Shown: positions 34,198 to 45,220 of the stretch, piece by piece | Layout of the letters: every line of letters starts with the position of its first letter | How positions within the stretch are numbered: position 1 is the stretch's first letter | Source: Astragalus membranaceus | Lineage: Eukaryota; Streptophyta; Magnoliopsida; Fabales; Fabaceae | Length of the DNA stretch: 64,000 bases | Assembly: GCA_039519185.1 (NCBI GenBank) | Contig: CM076849.1 | Span: forward strand, 117,508,587-117,572,586 | Reading direction: 5' to 3' | Translations under genes and position numbers: made by a program | Notes under the pieces: generated by a model | Database searches by the model: none | Told to the model about the DNA's origin: nothing | Seen by the model: the letters and a program-made list of their open reading frames with translations, nothing else

Positions 34198-36747
34198 AAA
34201 CTATTTAATTAATTTATTTAATTAAATAATTGGGGATTTAAATTAAATTATTTGATGTAATTCGATTAATTAGAATTTTATTTATTTTGGTGGTATTAGG
34301 AGGGAGTGGAGGCGCCACTTGCATGACTTGGGCTTAAGTGGAAAGCCCAAGCCCATGATCCACATTATAGGCGAAGGGGTTAGTTGGTGGGGGCTAGGGT
34401 TTGTGGCGTTTTGCGAAGCCAAAAGAAAGAAAGAAAGAAAGAGCGTGAGATAGAGAGAGAGCAAGGAAAGGGGCGCCGTAAGGAGAGAAGAGGAAGAGGA
34501 GAGAAGTCGCAAGCAAGGAAGAGCGAGGAGCGTGATTTTGTTGCTGTGATCCTGTACGTGACTATCTCCGGAGCCTCCGTTCTTCAATTTCGAGGTTAGG
34601 GGAGCTCTATCACTCTATTTAATAGTTCATATGATGAGTCCTAGATCTAGGATTAGAATAGAGTTCTTGATGCATTGTTGATGTTGGATTTCATATTTAG
34701 ATGTATGCGAATTGATGTATGCATGATTCTTGATGCTTTCTTGATGCTTTGTTGGTATTGGCCATCATATGTATGTGTGTATGCGAAGTGGGATTGATCA
34801 TGAGACTGAAATTCTTGACATGTATGCGTTGTGTTGGTAAATTGTGACATTCGAATTATGGGCTTGAAACTGAAATTGTTGTGTTGGAAATTACTTGTGT
34901 TGTTTGCGAAATTGGATGGATGGTGTATAGGCGCCTAGGGCGCCAAGGGGATAGGGAAGATAATGCCTATTGAATTTTTGAGAAATTGATTGAAATATGT
35001 GTATGTTTAGTTGCTGGGAAAATGTTGAGGTTTTATGATTTAGAATTGTTAAGAAAACAATTTTCAGTATTAAAAAGCGTTTTGGTAAAATTCTGGATGT
35101 TGCTGCTGGTTCTGGGCGCTGGGCGCCTATGCTGGGCGCTGGGCGCCTGTTCTGTGTTGTTGTTGCGCGTGGGGGCGCGCCTGGGCGCTAGGCGCCCGTG
35201 TCTGTGCGTGTTGCGCGCTGTGCGCGCCTGGGCGCTGGCGCCCGTGTTGTGTCTGTGTGTGCGTGTGCGCGCCTGGGCGCTGAGCGCCTATGGCGCTGTG
35301 TTGTGCGTGCGTTGTTGCCCCTGGGCGCTAGGCGCCCGTGTCATGTGTTGCTTGTTGCGCTGTGTGGCGCGCTGTTGCTCCTGGGCGCTGGGCGCCTGTG
35401 CACTTGTTGCCTGGTTGCCTGGGCGCCTAAGGCGCCTGTTCCCTGGATGTTGCCTAATTTTTCCAAAACTGTTTTTATCATAACTTTTGACTTAGACGTC
35501 CGTTTTGAACGATTCGAAAAGTGTCATGAAGCTTTTTACGTTGTCTATTTGTGGGTTCAATTTTTAAAATGAAAAATTGTTATTTTCTGACTGTTTGTGG
35601 GCGCCCAGGTGGCTGTCCCCGGTGGTCGTCCCAGTGACATTGAAAAATGACGTGGAACTCTTTAAAAATCCCTTTTGGTGTATAAACAACAGTTTTAAAC
35701 ACGGTAGTGTCAAAATGACTGTTTTGCCCCTAGTGGCCAAAGTTAATGATAATGATGTGTAAATGACGAGGATGCCCTTGGTGGTTAGTCAAATGACGTT
35801 TTTGCCCTCAGTGGCTAATGTTTGTGTTAAATGATGTTTAAGTGTAAGTGACAATTGGGGCCTGAGTGGCTAAGTGAGGTTAAGGTCTAAGTGGCCTAGT
35901 GATGTTGTGTGATGATTATGAATTTGACAGGTGCTGTGCTCCGTGCGAGCAAACAGGTAAGTGATGGGTCACATTGATGACTGTGATCTGAGTAATTGTG
36001 TGATTTTGTGAAGTGAGTGGTGCATGTCATAGAGTCTCATGCCCATATGCATAAAACCCAGTGATGTTTTGAGGCCTGAGTGGCTAAGTGACGATGAGGC
36101 CTGAGTGGCTAAGCGACGTTTTGTGAAAAGGTACCTTCATGCATATACCCGCGAGTGGGTTGCATTTCATAAATCTACATGACATGAGATGAGTTTGTAC
36201 ATGATGTGAATGATGACTGTGTTGTGGATGTTTTGTGTATTGGATGCTGATTATTCTAGTGCGTAGCCTACGATTAGTGCTTATCATGTTTTCTATTATA
36301 TAGACTGAAATGATGCTCACCCTTTCCTGTTTGAATGTTGCCCTCGTGTTGGTAACGTGCAGGTGATTCCCAGTGAAGGTATTAGCTTCACTTTTCGAGT
36401 CGAGTCGTCATGCTCTGATACGTAGCACTCAGGGGGGATAATGAACTCGGCCTTTATTAATGATTTTTGATTATTTTGTCCATGTGGACTATTTGGTTAT
36501 GTTTTACAAATTTCCGCTGCGTAGTTGTTTGTGTTATGAGAAGTTTTATAAGTGACGTTAACCATGAGGCTTGAGTTTTTGATATTGTGATGTGCTACGT
36601 GGACGTATTAATTTGAGTTAAACTGTTTTTAAAGTTGGATAAGCGACGTTTGATTTGAGTACGTGTAACATTTCCTATGAACGAGATTTTTTTTAAACTC
36701 TGATTTTTTTTTTATAAACAAAGTGGCGGGTAGAAAGGGGTGTTACA
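34185..36747 (+). repeat. E4 3' LTR
   Basis: 2563 bp at an exact offset of 7032 from the 5' LTR. I found no difference between the two in the long stretches compared, including the homopolymer-rich last 100 bp. It contains its own GGCGCC tract (35112-35448). Confidence 0.96.
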
Positions 36748-37841
36748 GAAGTGGCGGTGATGAGGACGCGCAGGCTTCGACAGAGTTGGGGCTTTCGGTG
36801 GTGATGGATAGAGAGTCTGATCTTCTTATTTTTTGTGTTTGTTTTTTTTTGTTTCCAAGGGAGGATGAAGGTGGGCGGCTCAGTTGGGGAGGGCTGGTGG
36901 CGGTGTTTGGTTCGAACGGCCACCGTCTACGGTGGCCAGAACTAATAGGTAACGCTTCGGTTCATCTTTTTTGTGTATCTTTCCTTATTTTTGTTTTCTC
37001 TGTTTTGACTTCTACTTTTACCTGTTTTTGATTTCTGATTCTGCCTTCCTATGACTTTATTCCCTGTTCTTCAACCTTTGCCTATATTTTATACAAAACA
37101 GATCCATAAAACTTAACTTTGTTACTAACCTATTACGTTTTTATGACCAAAACGATGTACCGAAACCCTAATATTTTAAACTGGATCTACTTCAAATTCA
37201 CTTTTCCTAGTGCTACTGTTGATTCTTTTTTAGACTAGCTGAACCCTAATTTTAACTAAAGTCTATTGATTAATTTTTTTAGGACAGATTAACCGGACCC
37301 GAATTTGTTTTATTTTTATGATCAATTTCGTTTTCCTGAGAAGGAAGACAGGAACCCTTATTTGTTGTTAAGATCTCTACAAACCTATTCGTAATATGTC
37401 CCTAATCTAACTCTGTTTATGAGGCTAAAACATTTACAGAGCGGACCTTTTTCCCAATCCTGAACCCTAATTTTACATCACTGGCATTGATATCAGATTA
37501 TGACCCTAATTTCATTAACTATTTTATAAAAAAGCACTCATACAGAAAACAGATGGAGTATAGAACGCTTAACTGGATATAAGAAAACAAACATGTTTGC
37601 GGTTGCTATCTCTACATGTTTCGTATTTTTATTTCAATAATAAAAAAACAAATCACCAACCTGTATTCCAGCTACTGAACTAGTCTCCTTTTGCTTGCTG
37701 CTACTACTGGTTCTTCTGTTTGCTGCTGCTCGCTACTACTGCTTCTGTTTGTTGATTTTTAGTATTTTGCGATTAGGGTTTCAATGTGAAAACTCTAATC
37801 TTTTGGTTCTGAATTCTATGTAATCTTGTCTGACTTTTTAG
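36748..37841 (-). repeat. Ogre 5' LTR, segment 3
   Basis: About 1.1 kb of Ogre LTR between E4 and E5, starting with the second GAAGT and ending with the first TTTAG of E5. It is T-rich, with many CCCTAAT/ACCCTAA words and no convincing frame. Confidence 0.8.
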
Positions 37842-39264
37842 TGTTACCAAGTGGCTTCAGTCTCAAGAGGGGGGTGAATTGAGATTGAAAACTTTTCAGA
37901 TCTTTCGAAAACGTTTTTCCCCTTTTTCAATGACTTAGATCAATTTCGCGCAGGTTAAGTGGAAGCGAAGGAATTAGAATATAAAGCAGTAAAGCGGTAT
38001 AACAGTAAAGCAGGAAAGCAGTAAAGCACGCAGAGATTTATCCTGGTTCGGTCACCTCCTAGTGACCTACGTCCAGTCCTCACACCCTTGTGAGATTTTC
38101 CACTAACCAAAACAACAAGGCTTACAGGTGCCTTGGAAAACCTTTACAGACTCAGGCACTCTCCTCCTAGGATACCCCACCTATGGAGAGCCCTCAAATC
38201 TAATATAACAATAACAAGAGATACCCCACCCCTGTTACAATCAGCTGCCCCAGAAAGATACCCCACTTCCTAGTACAAACAGCTACCCTAGAGAGATACC
38301 CCACTCCCTAGTACAAAACACAAACAATTAAATAATAACAAATGTAAATACAGAAATACCTCTTAACGTAGGCAGATTACACAATTTGAAGAACGCAACC
38401 CCAACTAACTCTTAGCAAAAGATCAGCTCTTGACGGACCGGCGGTGCGAGAAGAACACAAATAAAATATAAGAGTTTTTCAGAAAGAATAGATCGTGAGA
38501 ATGGGTTGGTTGAGAAATGGAGGCTATGAGGCCTCTATTTATAGGCTTTGGAAAAATCAAGTTTACGTTAAAAAAATATGTGGGAATCGATTCTTTGAAA
38601 GAGTTTTGAAATCGATTCTTCATTTGAATAAGAAAGCAAGGAATCGATTATGTGTTTCTAAAACAAGTAATGTGCAAATCGATTCTTTACTTTATTTGAA
38701 GAGAGATGCAAATCGATTCTTTGCCTGAGAATCGATTCTTTCATTTATGGAAAAGGTGTGAATCGATTCTTTCAATTTAGAGATAAGTGGAAATCGATTT
38801 CTTCAAATAAGGAAACAATATGAATCACTTGTATGCTTATGAAATCGATTAGGAGCTTAGCCAATGTGTTTGAAAATCGATTTAGGCTTAGTTTCAAAGA
38901 GAGTGAAATCGATTTTAGAGTTTTTCAAAAATACTTTTTAGGTTTACTTGTTCATGCATGTATTTTGAAAAAGCTTTGGGACGAGAGACTTTGCGAGATG
39001 AGCTGACCTTCGTAAGAGCTTACATTTATCCTAAGACTCACCCAAGACCCTAAGGACTACCCTTATACTTAAGGACTACCCTTAAGCTTGAATCTTCAAT
39101 ACTTTGAGCTTGGATGACTTGGATTGTGACTTTTGAATATATGATACTTTTTATCAGCTTTGCTTTGACACTCTCATTCCTTTGGCCATCAACTTGGCTT
39201 TTGTCTTTTTCATCATCAAAACTAATCCTGCAATATTAGATAACCTGCAACACAAGTATCCACA
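37842..39264 (-). repeat. E5 3' LTR
   Basis: TGTTACCAAG to GTATCCACA. It includes AAAGCAGTAAAGC repeats (about 37985-38020), four GATACCCCAC repeats (about 38170-38310) and the AATCGATT cluster. It is followed by the polypurine tract (reverse of TTCTCCCCCTTTTT, 39265-39278). Confidence 0.93.
38584..38915. repeat. Cluster of 11 AATCGATT palindromes in E5 LTR
   Basis: I count eleven AATCGATT octamers in about 330 bp, in a loosely tandem G/A-AATCGATTC/T context with 15-50 bp spacing. The same cluster is in the other LTR (about 42812-43143). A 6-bp site such as ATCGAT would be expected far less than once in this length by chance. Confidence 0.93.
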
Positions 39265-40389
39265 TTCTCCCCCTTTTTGATGATGACAAAACATTAACTC
39301 ATCTCAAGGTGGGAGGTTAGTTCAAACAGATAATATATATGATGCTCCCCCTATCATGATGCTCCCCCTGACTTATTGACTAGATGCATAATATGCAAGT
39401 TCTATATGCTCATATGCAACCCTATATTTCTCTCCCCCTTTTTGTCATGATCAAAGAGGGTCAACGTAAGATAGAGTTTGCGAACCGAATGTCACGGCTA
39501 TTTGACAAGGTAAAAGAACCATTGCAGTTTTATAAGGGATCATCAAAACTTGAAGAAAAAAACATTTATGAGACCATGAAGAGATTATTTTATCAAACAC
39601 AGGTAAAAGCTAGTTATGAGTCTCAAAAATCTGTGAAGTAGTTGTTTTAAACTTTATACATTTCATGCTGCTTAGTTTGAAAGTTGGTGATGACAGCCAG
39701 AATATGGGAGAAAAATTATTTTAGGTAAACAACGATTGTGAGCATGTATTTTTCGAAAAATACCAGTGCTAGCAGTTGATTATAAAATAGATTTCAGGAA
39801 AAAAATAGCACTTTAACTGCAGAAATTCACAAGTCACAATTTCACTTAAATTCACATTTCTTTAAAAAAATCACTTTGAAAAACATTTAATTGAAACCTC
39901 ATTTGAATAAGTGAAGAACCAGGTTTTCTTTTGCAATGGATTTGTGAAAATATAAACTAGCTGATTTTGACGATTCAACTAACTCAATCACACTATTGCC
40001 TTTCTAACCATAACCTCTAAGAAGGTGATGTATAATTTCTATATGATCAGTCCTAGAAGGTTGACCAGAATACTTTTGTTGATTCCTATTATTCTAATCA
40101 TGCCTTATAGATATTGTACTTAATGATGCATGAAATTAGTCTCTGTTTCACTAGTCACATATTTGACTTAATAAACTATTCTTAAACACATTTTCAAAAT
40201 AGAGGTGAATAAAAATTTTAACCAATCTGACCTTTACCGGTGATTCTTCCTCTATTTATCACAAGTCACATGACGGATTTTTCTGGGGGTGAGTGTTAAG
40301 AACTTTATTGCGTCTCCGGTCATGCGCTTCGAGTCTTTGCTGTCAAGGTATCAATCTGCCCCCATACCTTGAAGCATACCTGCAAAGAT
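39265..40389 (-). other. E5 non-coding interior
   Basis: It begins with a polypurine tract (reverse strand AAAAAGGGGGAGAA). A second CTCCCCCTTTTTGTCATGA stretch occurs at about 39432. Apart from the RNase H remnant, it is AT-rich with no supported frame. Confidence 0.75.
39905..40080 (-). pseudogene. Degraded copia RNase H C-terminus in E5
   Basis: The reverse-strand translation in one frame gives QPSRTDHIEIIHHLLRG, then a stop, then KGNSVIELVESS and FHKSIAKENLVLHL. This follows the copia pattern SRTKHIEIRHHFLRD ... VELV ... FTKPL. It is the only pol trace I can recognise in E5. Confidence 0.65.
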
Positions 40390-42060
40390 CTAAAACAAGG
40401 TTCTCGGTACCCAAATCTCTTTAAGTCCTTGTGGGTTAGTGTTTGGTATGGTTCCTTTGGGAACCCACACCTTTTTCATATTTTGTTTACCTCTTGCCCT
40501 GCAAACAGAAGCTGTATGTCCAGGTTTACCACAGTAATAACATGTAATATAAGGTCTAGTGGAAAATTTTGGTTTATAATGAACATGCCTTTCTATGGGT
40601 TTGTTTCTAGGGAATCTATGATGCACATTTTGTAAACTAGACAATTTCCCAACAGTCCATTCCAGTTCATGAATTTTCTTTTCAGATTCAACACATTTAT
40701 CACAAGTATAATTTTCTTTAAAGCATGCAAGGCTATCATTTTCTTTTCTAAGCTCTGACTTTTCTTTAGTTAAAGCAGTAACAGCATTTTCAAGATGAGT
40801 GATATCTTTCTTAGATTTATCTAATGCTTTAGCTAGTTTTAAGGATTTATCATGCAATTCAGTAAATGCTTCATATAATTCATCATAGGCATCTTGTAAA
40901 GATTCAGAGTTAGAATATACCTCAGTTTCACTTTCGCTGTCGTGGTCGGCCATGAGAGCAATTTGAGCTTTTTCATTTTCTGAATTATCTGATGAGTTCA
41001 TGTCATTGTCTTCCCAAGCTATGTAGGCTTTTCTACCATTGTTTCCTTTGGACCCCTTTTTCTTGAACTTTGACAATTTTCTTTCTAAGTTCGGGCACTT
41101 CATCGTCAGGTGTCCGGATTTACCACATTCGTAGCAAGTTGGAGGACTTGAGAAGTTTTCTTTGCTTGAGCCTCTTTTGGTTGGAGAATTCTTTTTGAGA
41201 GATCTTTCCCTTCTCATGAACTTTTTGAATTTACTAACCATTAGTTCCATTTTCTCCTCGTCTTCATCTTCATCTTCCGAATCATCACTATCGTCGGATG
41301 AGCTTGAACTGGAAGCTTTGAGAGCTAAGTTTTTGTTCTTCTTGTCTTTTCCTTCATGCTCTGCTAGGCGAGTGAGCTCTAACTCGTACTCTAGTAGTTT
41401 CCCAAACAGGGTGGCGAGAGTCATGGTAGTCAAGTTTCTTGACTCAGTTATTGCAGTCACCTTTGGTTGCCATTCTCTGTTTAGGCATCTTAGCACTTTG
41501 TTGATCAAGTCTTCGGGAGGAAATGATTTTCCTAATGAACCCAATTTGTTCACTATGTGAGTGAACCTTTTCTGCATCTCTGATATTGTTTCGCCTGTAT
41601 TCATTCTAAACAATTCGTACTCTCTGGTAAGGGTATTTGTTCTTGCCCTTTTCACTTCACTTGTACCCTCATGAGTAACTTGGAGATTATCCCACATTTC
41701 TTGGGCAGTTTTACAGTTTGAAACTCGAAAAAATTCATCAGCACTCAAAGCAGAAGTAATAATATTTTTAGCACGTAAATTAAGTTGCACTTTTCTTTTC
41801 TCATCATCAGACCATTCATTTCTACTTTTTATTGTAAGAATACCATCTACTATGTGTGTGGGGACGAAAGGTCCTTTCTCCACAGCATCCCAAACATCTA
41901 AGTCTACCCCTTCAATAAAAATTCTCATTCTTTCTTTCCAATATGCATAATCTTCTCCGTTGAATCCCGGAGGACGGAAAAGAGATGCACCCTCTTGCGT
42001 AGACCAACTGAAGCCATTTCTCTTGAAGCTGCTAGGCTCTTTATACAAGAGTCTAGCTTT
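40390..42060 (-). CDS. gag: E5 Gag (copia, SIRE/Maximus-like)
   Basis: An open frame of about 555 codons from the PBS region to TAG at 40390. It includes RPPGFNGEDYAYWKERMRIFIEG (typical copia gag start), the UBN2-type gag core (QEMWDNLQVTHEGTSEVKRAR), an acidic stretch with SSSSDDSDDSEDEDEDEE, a first CCHC knuckle CYECGKSGHLTMKC, a coiled coil, a second knuckle CYYCGKPGHTASVC, and the tail KVWVPKGTIPNTNPQGLKEIWVPRT, which is typical of SIRE-like elements. No in-frame ATG precedes the RPPGF block. The nearest ATG (42017) is in another frame, so either a one-base indel destroyed the start or translation starts elsewhere. It would build particles but cannot copy itself. Confidence 0.85.
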   Translation of the reverse strand, partial: KARLLYKEPSSFKRNGFSWSTQEGASLFRPPGFNGEDYAYWKERMRIFIEGVDLDVWDAVEKGPFVPTHIVDGILTIKSRNEWSDDEKRKVQLNLRAKNIITSALSADEFFRVSNCKTAQEMWDNLQVTHEGTSEVKRARTNTLTREYELFRMNTGETISEMQKRFTHIVNKLGSLGKSFPPEDLINKVLRCLNREWQPKVTAITESRNLTTMTLATLFGKLLEYELELTRLAEHEGKDKKNKNLALKASSSSSSDDSDDSEDEDEDEEKMELMVSKFKKFMRRERSLKKNSPTKRGSSKENFSSPPTCYECGKSGHLTMKCPNLERKLSKFKKKGSKGNNGRKAYIAWEDNDMNSSDNSENEKAQIALMADHDSESETEVYSNSESLQDAYDELYEAFTELHDKSLKLAKALDKSKKDITHLENAVTALTKEKSELRKENDSLACFKENYTCDKCVESEKKIHELEWTVGKLSSLQNVHHRFPRNKPIERHVHYKPKFSTRPYITCYYCGKPGHTASVCRARGKQNMKKVWVPKGTIPNTNPQGLKEIWVPRTLF

Positions 42061-42067
42061 GATACCA
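42056..42067 (-). other. E5 primer-binding site (Met tRNA-like)
   Basis: The reverse strand reads TGGTATCAAAGC, one base off the usual TGGTATCAGAGC, two bases from the LTR. Confidence 0.8.
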
Positions 42068-42069
42068 CT

Positions 42070-43492
42070 TGTTACCAAGTGGCTTCAGTCTCAAGAGGGG
42101 AGTGAATTGAGATTGAAAACTTTTCAGATCTTTCAAAAACGTTTTTCCCCTTTTTCAATGACTTAGATCAATTTCGCGCAGGTTAAGTGGAAGCGAAGGA
42201 ATTAGAATATAAAGCAGTAAAGCGGTATAACAGTAAAGCAGGAAAGCAGTAAAGCACGCAGAGATTTATCCTGGTTCGGTCACCTCCTAGTGACCTACGT
42301 CCAGTCCTCACACCCTTGTGAGATTTTCCACTAACCAAAACAACAAGGCTTACAGGTGCCTTGGAAAACCTTTACAGACTCAGGCACTCTCCTCCTAGGA
42401 TACCCCACCTATGGAGAGCCCTCAAATCTAATATAACAATAACAAGAGATACCCCACCCCTGTTACAATCAGCTGCCCCAGAAAGATACCCCACTTCCTA
42501 GTACAAACAGCTACCCTAGAGAGATACCCCACTCCCTAGTACAAAACACAAACAATTAAATAATAACAAATGTAAATACAGAAATACCTCTTAACGTAGG
42601 CAGATTACACAATTTGAAGAACGCAACCCCAACTAACTCTTAGCAAAAGATCAGCTCTTGACGGACCGGCGGTGCGAGAAGAACACAAATAAAATATAAG
42701 AGTTTTTCAGAAAGAATAGATCGTGAGAATGGGTTGGTTGAGAAATGGAGGCTATGAGGCCTCTATTTATAGGCTTTGGAAAAATCAAGTTTACGTTAAA
42801 AAAATATGTGGGAATCGATTCTTTGAAAGAGTTTTGAAATCGATTCTTCATTTGAATAAGAAAGCAAGGAATCGATTATGTGTTTCTAAAACAAGTAATG
42901 TGCAAATCGATTCTTTACTTTATTTGAAGAGAGATGCAAATCGATTCTTTGCCTGAGAATCGATTCTTTCATTTATGGAAAAAGTGTGAATCGATTCTTT
43001 CAATTTAGAGATAAGTGGAAATCGATTTCTTCAAATAAGGAAACAATATGAATCACTTGTATGCTTATGAAATCGATTAGGAGCTTAGCCAATGTGTTTG
43101 AAAATCGATTTAGGCTTAGTTTCAAAGAGAGTGAAATCGATTTTAGAGTTTTTCAAAAATACTTTTTAGGTTTACTTGTTCATGCATGTATTTTGAAAAA
43201 GCTTTGGGACGAGAGACTTTGAGAGATGAGCTGACCTTCGTAAGAGCTTACATTTATCCTAAGACTCACCCAAGACCCTAAGGACTACCCTTATACTTAA
43301 GGACTACCCTTAAGCTTGAATCTTCAATACTTTGAGCTTGGATGACTTGGATTGTGACTTTTGAATATATGATACTTTTTATCAGCTTTGCTTTGACACT
43401 CTCATTCCTTTGGCCATCAACTTGGCTTTTGTCTTTTTCATCATCAAAACTAATCCTGCAATATTAGATAACCTGCAACACAGGTATCCACA
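42070..43492 (-). repeat. E5 5' LTR
   Basis: 1423 bp, same length as the other LTR. Differences I noted: GGGGAG for GGGGGG near the start, one base in CTTTCAAAA, AAAGTGTG for AAGGTGTG, GAGAGATG for GCGAGATG, and CAGGTATCC for CAAGTATCC. Confidence 0.93.
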
Positions 43493-44148
43493 TTTAGGTG
43501 TGTCAAGGCTTGCTTATATCGGTAAAAAATTAGGGTTTTTGCTGATCCTTCTCCATTTTCTTTCCGTTTTCAGGTATTTGGACCTGTTGAGGAAAGTTGC
43601 TCAGCAAGAACAGGCCCAAGGAAGCTGCTGTTGCTACTGTTATTTTTATGTATTTTCGTTTTTTCTATTTTTTTGTATTTTTTATTATTTTCGGATTGTA
43701 TTATTTTTTGTATATTTTTTTAATTTATCTTGTATTTTTGAATTTTTGGATTATTGTAAATTAAATTTTAATTCTGATTTTATTATATTTTGGGATGTTT
43801 GTAATATATATTTTTTTTAATCTGATTTTTTTTATCACTTTTTTTATGGCTTTTTGGTCCAAAAGGATAAATTAGATCCAGAGAGCCAGCCACAGGCCCA
43901 TTTATCAAAACTGGCCCAAAAGTTAGATGTAGGCCCAAACGACCCAAAACATTAAAAACCTGATTCAAAACAAAAAGTGTAAGCCTAATTAGATAAGCTA
44001 ACAAAATCAGGCCCAAAAGGTTGGACATAGGCCCAATTGGACAATTCGGCCCGACTTTAAACAAAACAGCGCTCGAAACGCCATGGGCTTGTGACACGGG
44101 GCTAAAGCGATTATGATAAAAAAGACCGGGCAAAATTAGGGTATCACA
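43493..44148 (-). repeat. Ogre 5' LTR, segment 4 (outer end)
   Basis: It ends CAAAATTAGGGTATCACA, i.e. TGTGATACCC on the reverse strand, the start typical of Ogre LTRs. It contains repeated GGCCCAAA/GGCCCAA words (about 43890-44050) and T-rich stretches. The expected TSD on this side is AATAG (44149-44153); its partner is outside the window. Confidence 0.82.
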
Positions 44149-44615
44149 AATAGGCGTCAACCCATCGCAGAAAGGTACACATTCCATCCCATCTCATATT
44201 TCCTGCCTTGACTCTTTCCCACCAGACTTGGACGTCTGAGTGTCTTTGCAGGTACACCCGCCGGCTCTGTCAACGACCGCTAAGCGTCCGCCAGGGCGAC
44301 CAAGAGAGACTCGTTCTTATCTCAAGAGCGATCAACATCAACCCGTTCTAATCCTTGGGCAACCAAGGTACAGATCAAGTTGTAAAAACACCGTAACTAT
44401 AGGGATTAAGGTTTTAATTTGCGGTCTACAATATTGCAATTGCACCCACAATACCACATCGCAACTGCAATTGTCTCCAGCGTAAATGATTTTTAGGTTT
44501 TCACAACCATGACCGCAACTTTAAAAACCCTATAAGCATTAAGAGGAAACAAGGGCAAGATTTTGTGCCATTACGTAAGGATTGTAACAGGTAACTACTT
44601 TATCTATCTAAGGCT
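44149..44615. other. Unassigned sequence between Ogre and E6
   Basis: 467 bp without a supported frame. The part around 44220-44270 (GACTTGGACGTCTGAGTGTCTTTGCAGG) resembles words seen in other legume gypsy LTRs, so it may be an old LTR remnant. Confidence 0.45.
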
Positions 44616-45208
44616 TGTTAATCCGAGTAGGTTCCCAGGAAAGAGAGGTGGGTCACAATGGACACTCTTAAGTACCAAGTCTTTCCTAGCCAGAACTTTC
44701 CCCAAAACAACACTGTTTTCAAAAATCAAGCCGAAGAGATTACTAGGATGAGTCGCCGACTAGGTCGCTCTCTTTAAGACGTTTCGTGGCACTGCTCCAA
44801 GGTGCAAGTAGGCTATCAACCACGACGTCCCCAGGATAAAACAGCCCAGTCAAAACTGCTACGAAAGTTCACTGCACCGTGAAAATTCGCTCTAAGATAT
44901 ACACCCTCAATATGGTTATGAAAAACCACTCTTTAGAAACTAAGCTTGGAAATGCTTCAAGCTTTCTAGAGAAGAAAGAGATTTTGGTTATGAAAACCAC
45001 TCTTAAAAATAAACTTGGAAATGCGTCAAGTTTTCTAGAGAAGAAGAGAAGTAGAGAGAGAATAGAGAAAAGTTGGAAGTGCATCAACTTTTGGTGTGAG
45101 AAATGAGTGAGGGGGAGTGTCCCTTTTATAGTCTTTTTACACTATAGAGGTGTTTAGTCTACCCAATGTGGGACTTTTTTCAAATTCATATTTAACAAAG
45201 TTTCAACA
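44616..45208 (-). repeat. E6 3' LTR
   Basis: 593 bp from TGTTAATCCGAG to AAAGTTTCAACA. Next to it is the polypurine tract. Confidence 0.92.
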
Positions 45209-45220
45209 ATCCCCCACTTG
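45209..45220 (-). other. E6 polypurine tract
   Basis: The reverse strand reads CAAGTGGGGGAT directly before the 3' LTR. Confidence 0.8.

Larger units (their letters stand above)
27153..36747 (+). mobile_element. E4: full-length young Tekay-type chromovirus
   Basis: 9595 bp, flanked by perfect TSDs GAAGT (27148-27152 and 36748-36752). Both LTRs are 2563 bp and identical in every stretch I compared. It has a PBS, a polypurine tract and one long gag-pol frame. It is the youngest full element in the window. The one obvious defect is a nine-residue gap in RNase H. Confidence 0.97.
37842..43492 (-). mobile_element. E5: gag-only copia element (SIRE/Maximus-like, TR-GAG type)
   Basis: 5651 bp with perfect TSDs TTTAG (37837-37841 and 43493-43497). 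Two 1423-bp LTRs (37842-39264, 42070-43492) differ at about five positions that I could see. The 2805-bp interior has a PBS, one gag frame and a polypurine tract, but no protease, integrase or RT. A degraded scrap of RNase H shows it arose by internal deletion of a full element. Its near-identical LTRs mean it moved recently with enzymes supplied in trans. Confidence 0.92.
15538..44148 (-). mobile_element. Ogre-type Ty3/gypsy element, 5' part, split by five insertions
   Basis: This is a minus-strand giant gypsy element. In the element's direction it shows the 5' LTR (right end 44148, inner end 23132), PBS (23112-23129), an extra ORF1 before gag, then gag, which is cut at 15538 by E3. Pol and the 3' LTR lie beyond the window. 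Insertions are E3, solo LTR S1 in ORF1, and solo LTR S2, E4 and E5 in the LTR. Ungapped, the LTR is about 3.26 kb. ORF1 before gag and a long LTR are the family hallmarks of Ogre. All coding parts here are broken. Confidence 0.85.

Noticed and set aside
42061..42078. Start of E5 gag inside the LTR
   Set aside because: The open frame extends there only through a TTG codon; nothing supports it as a real start.
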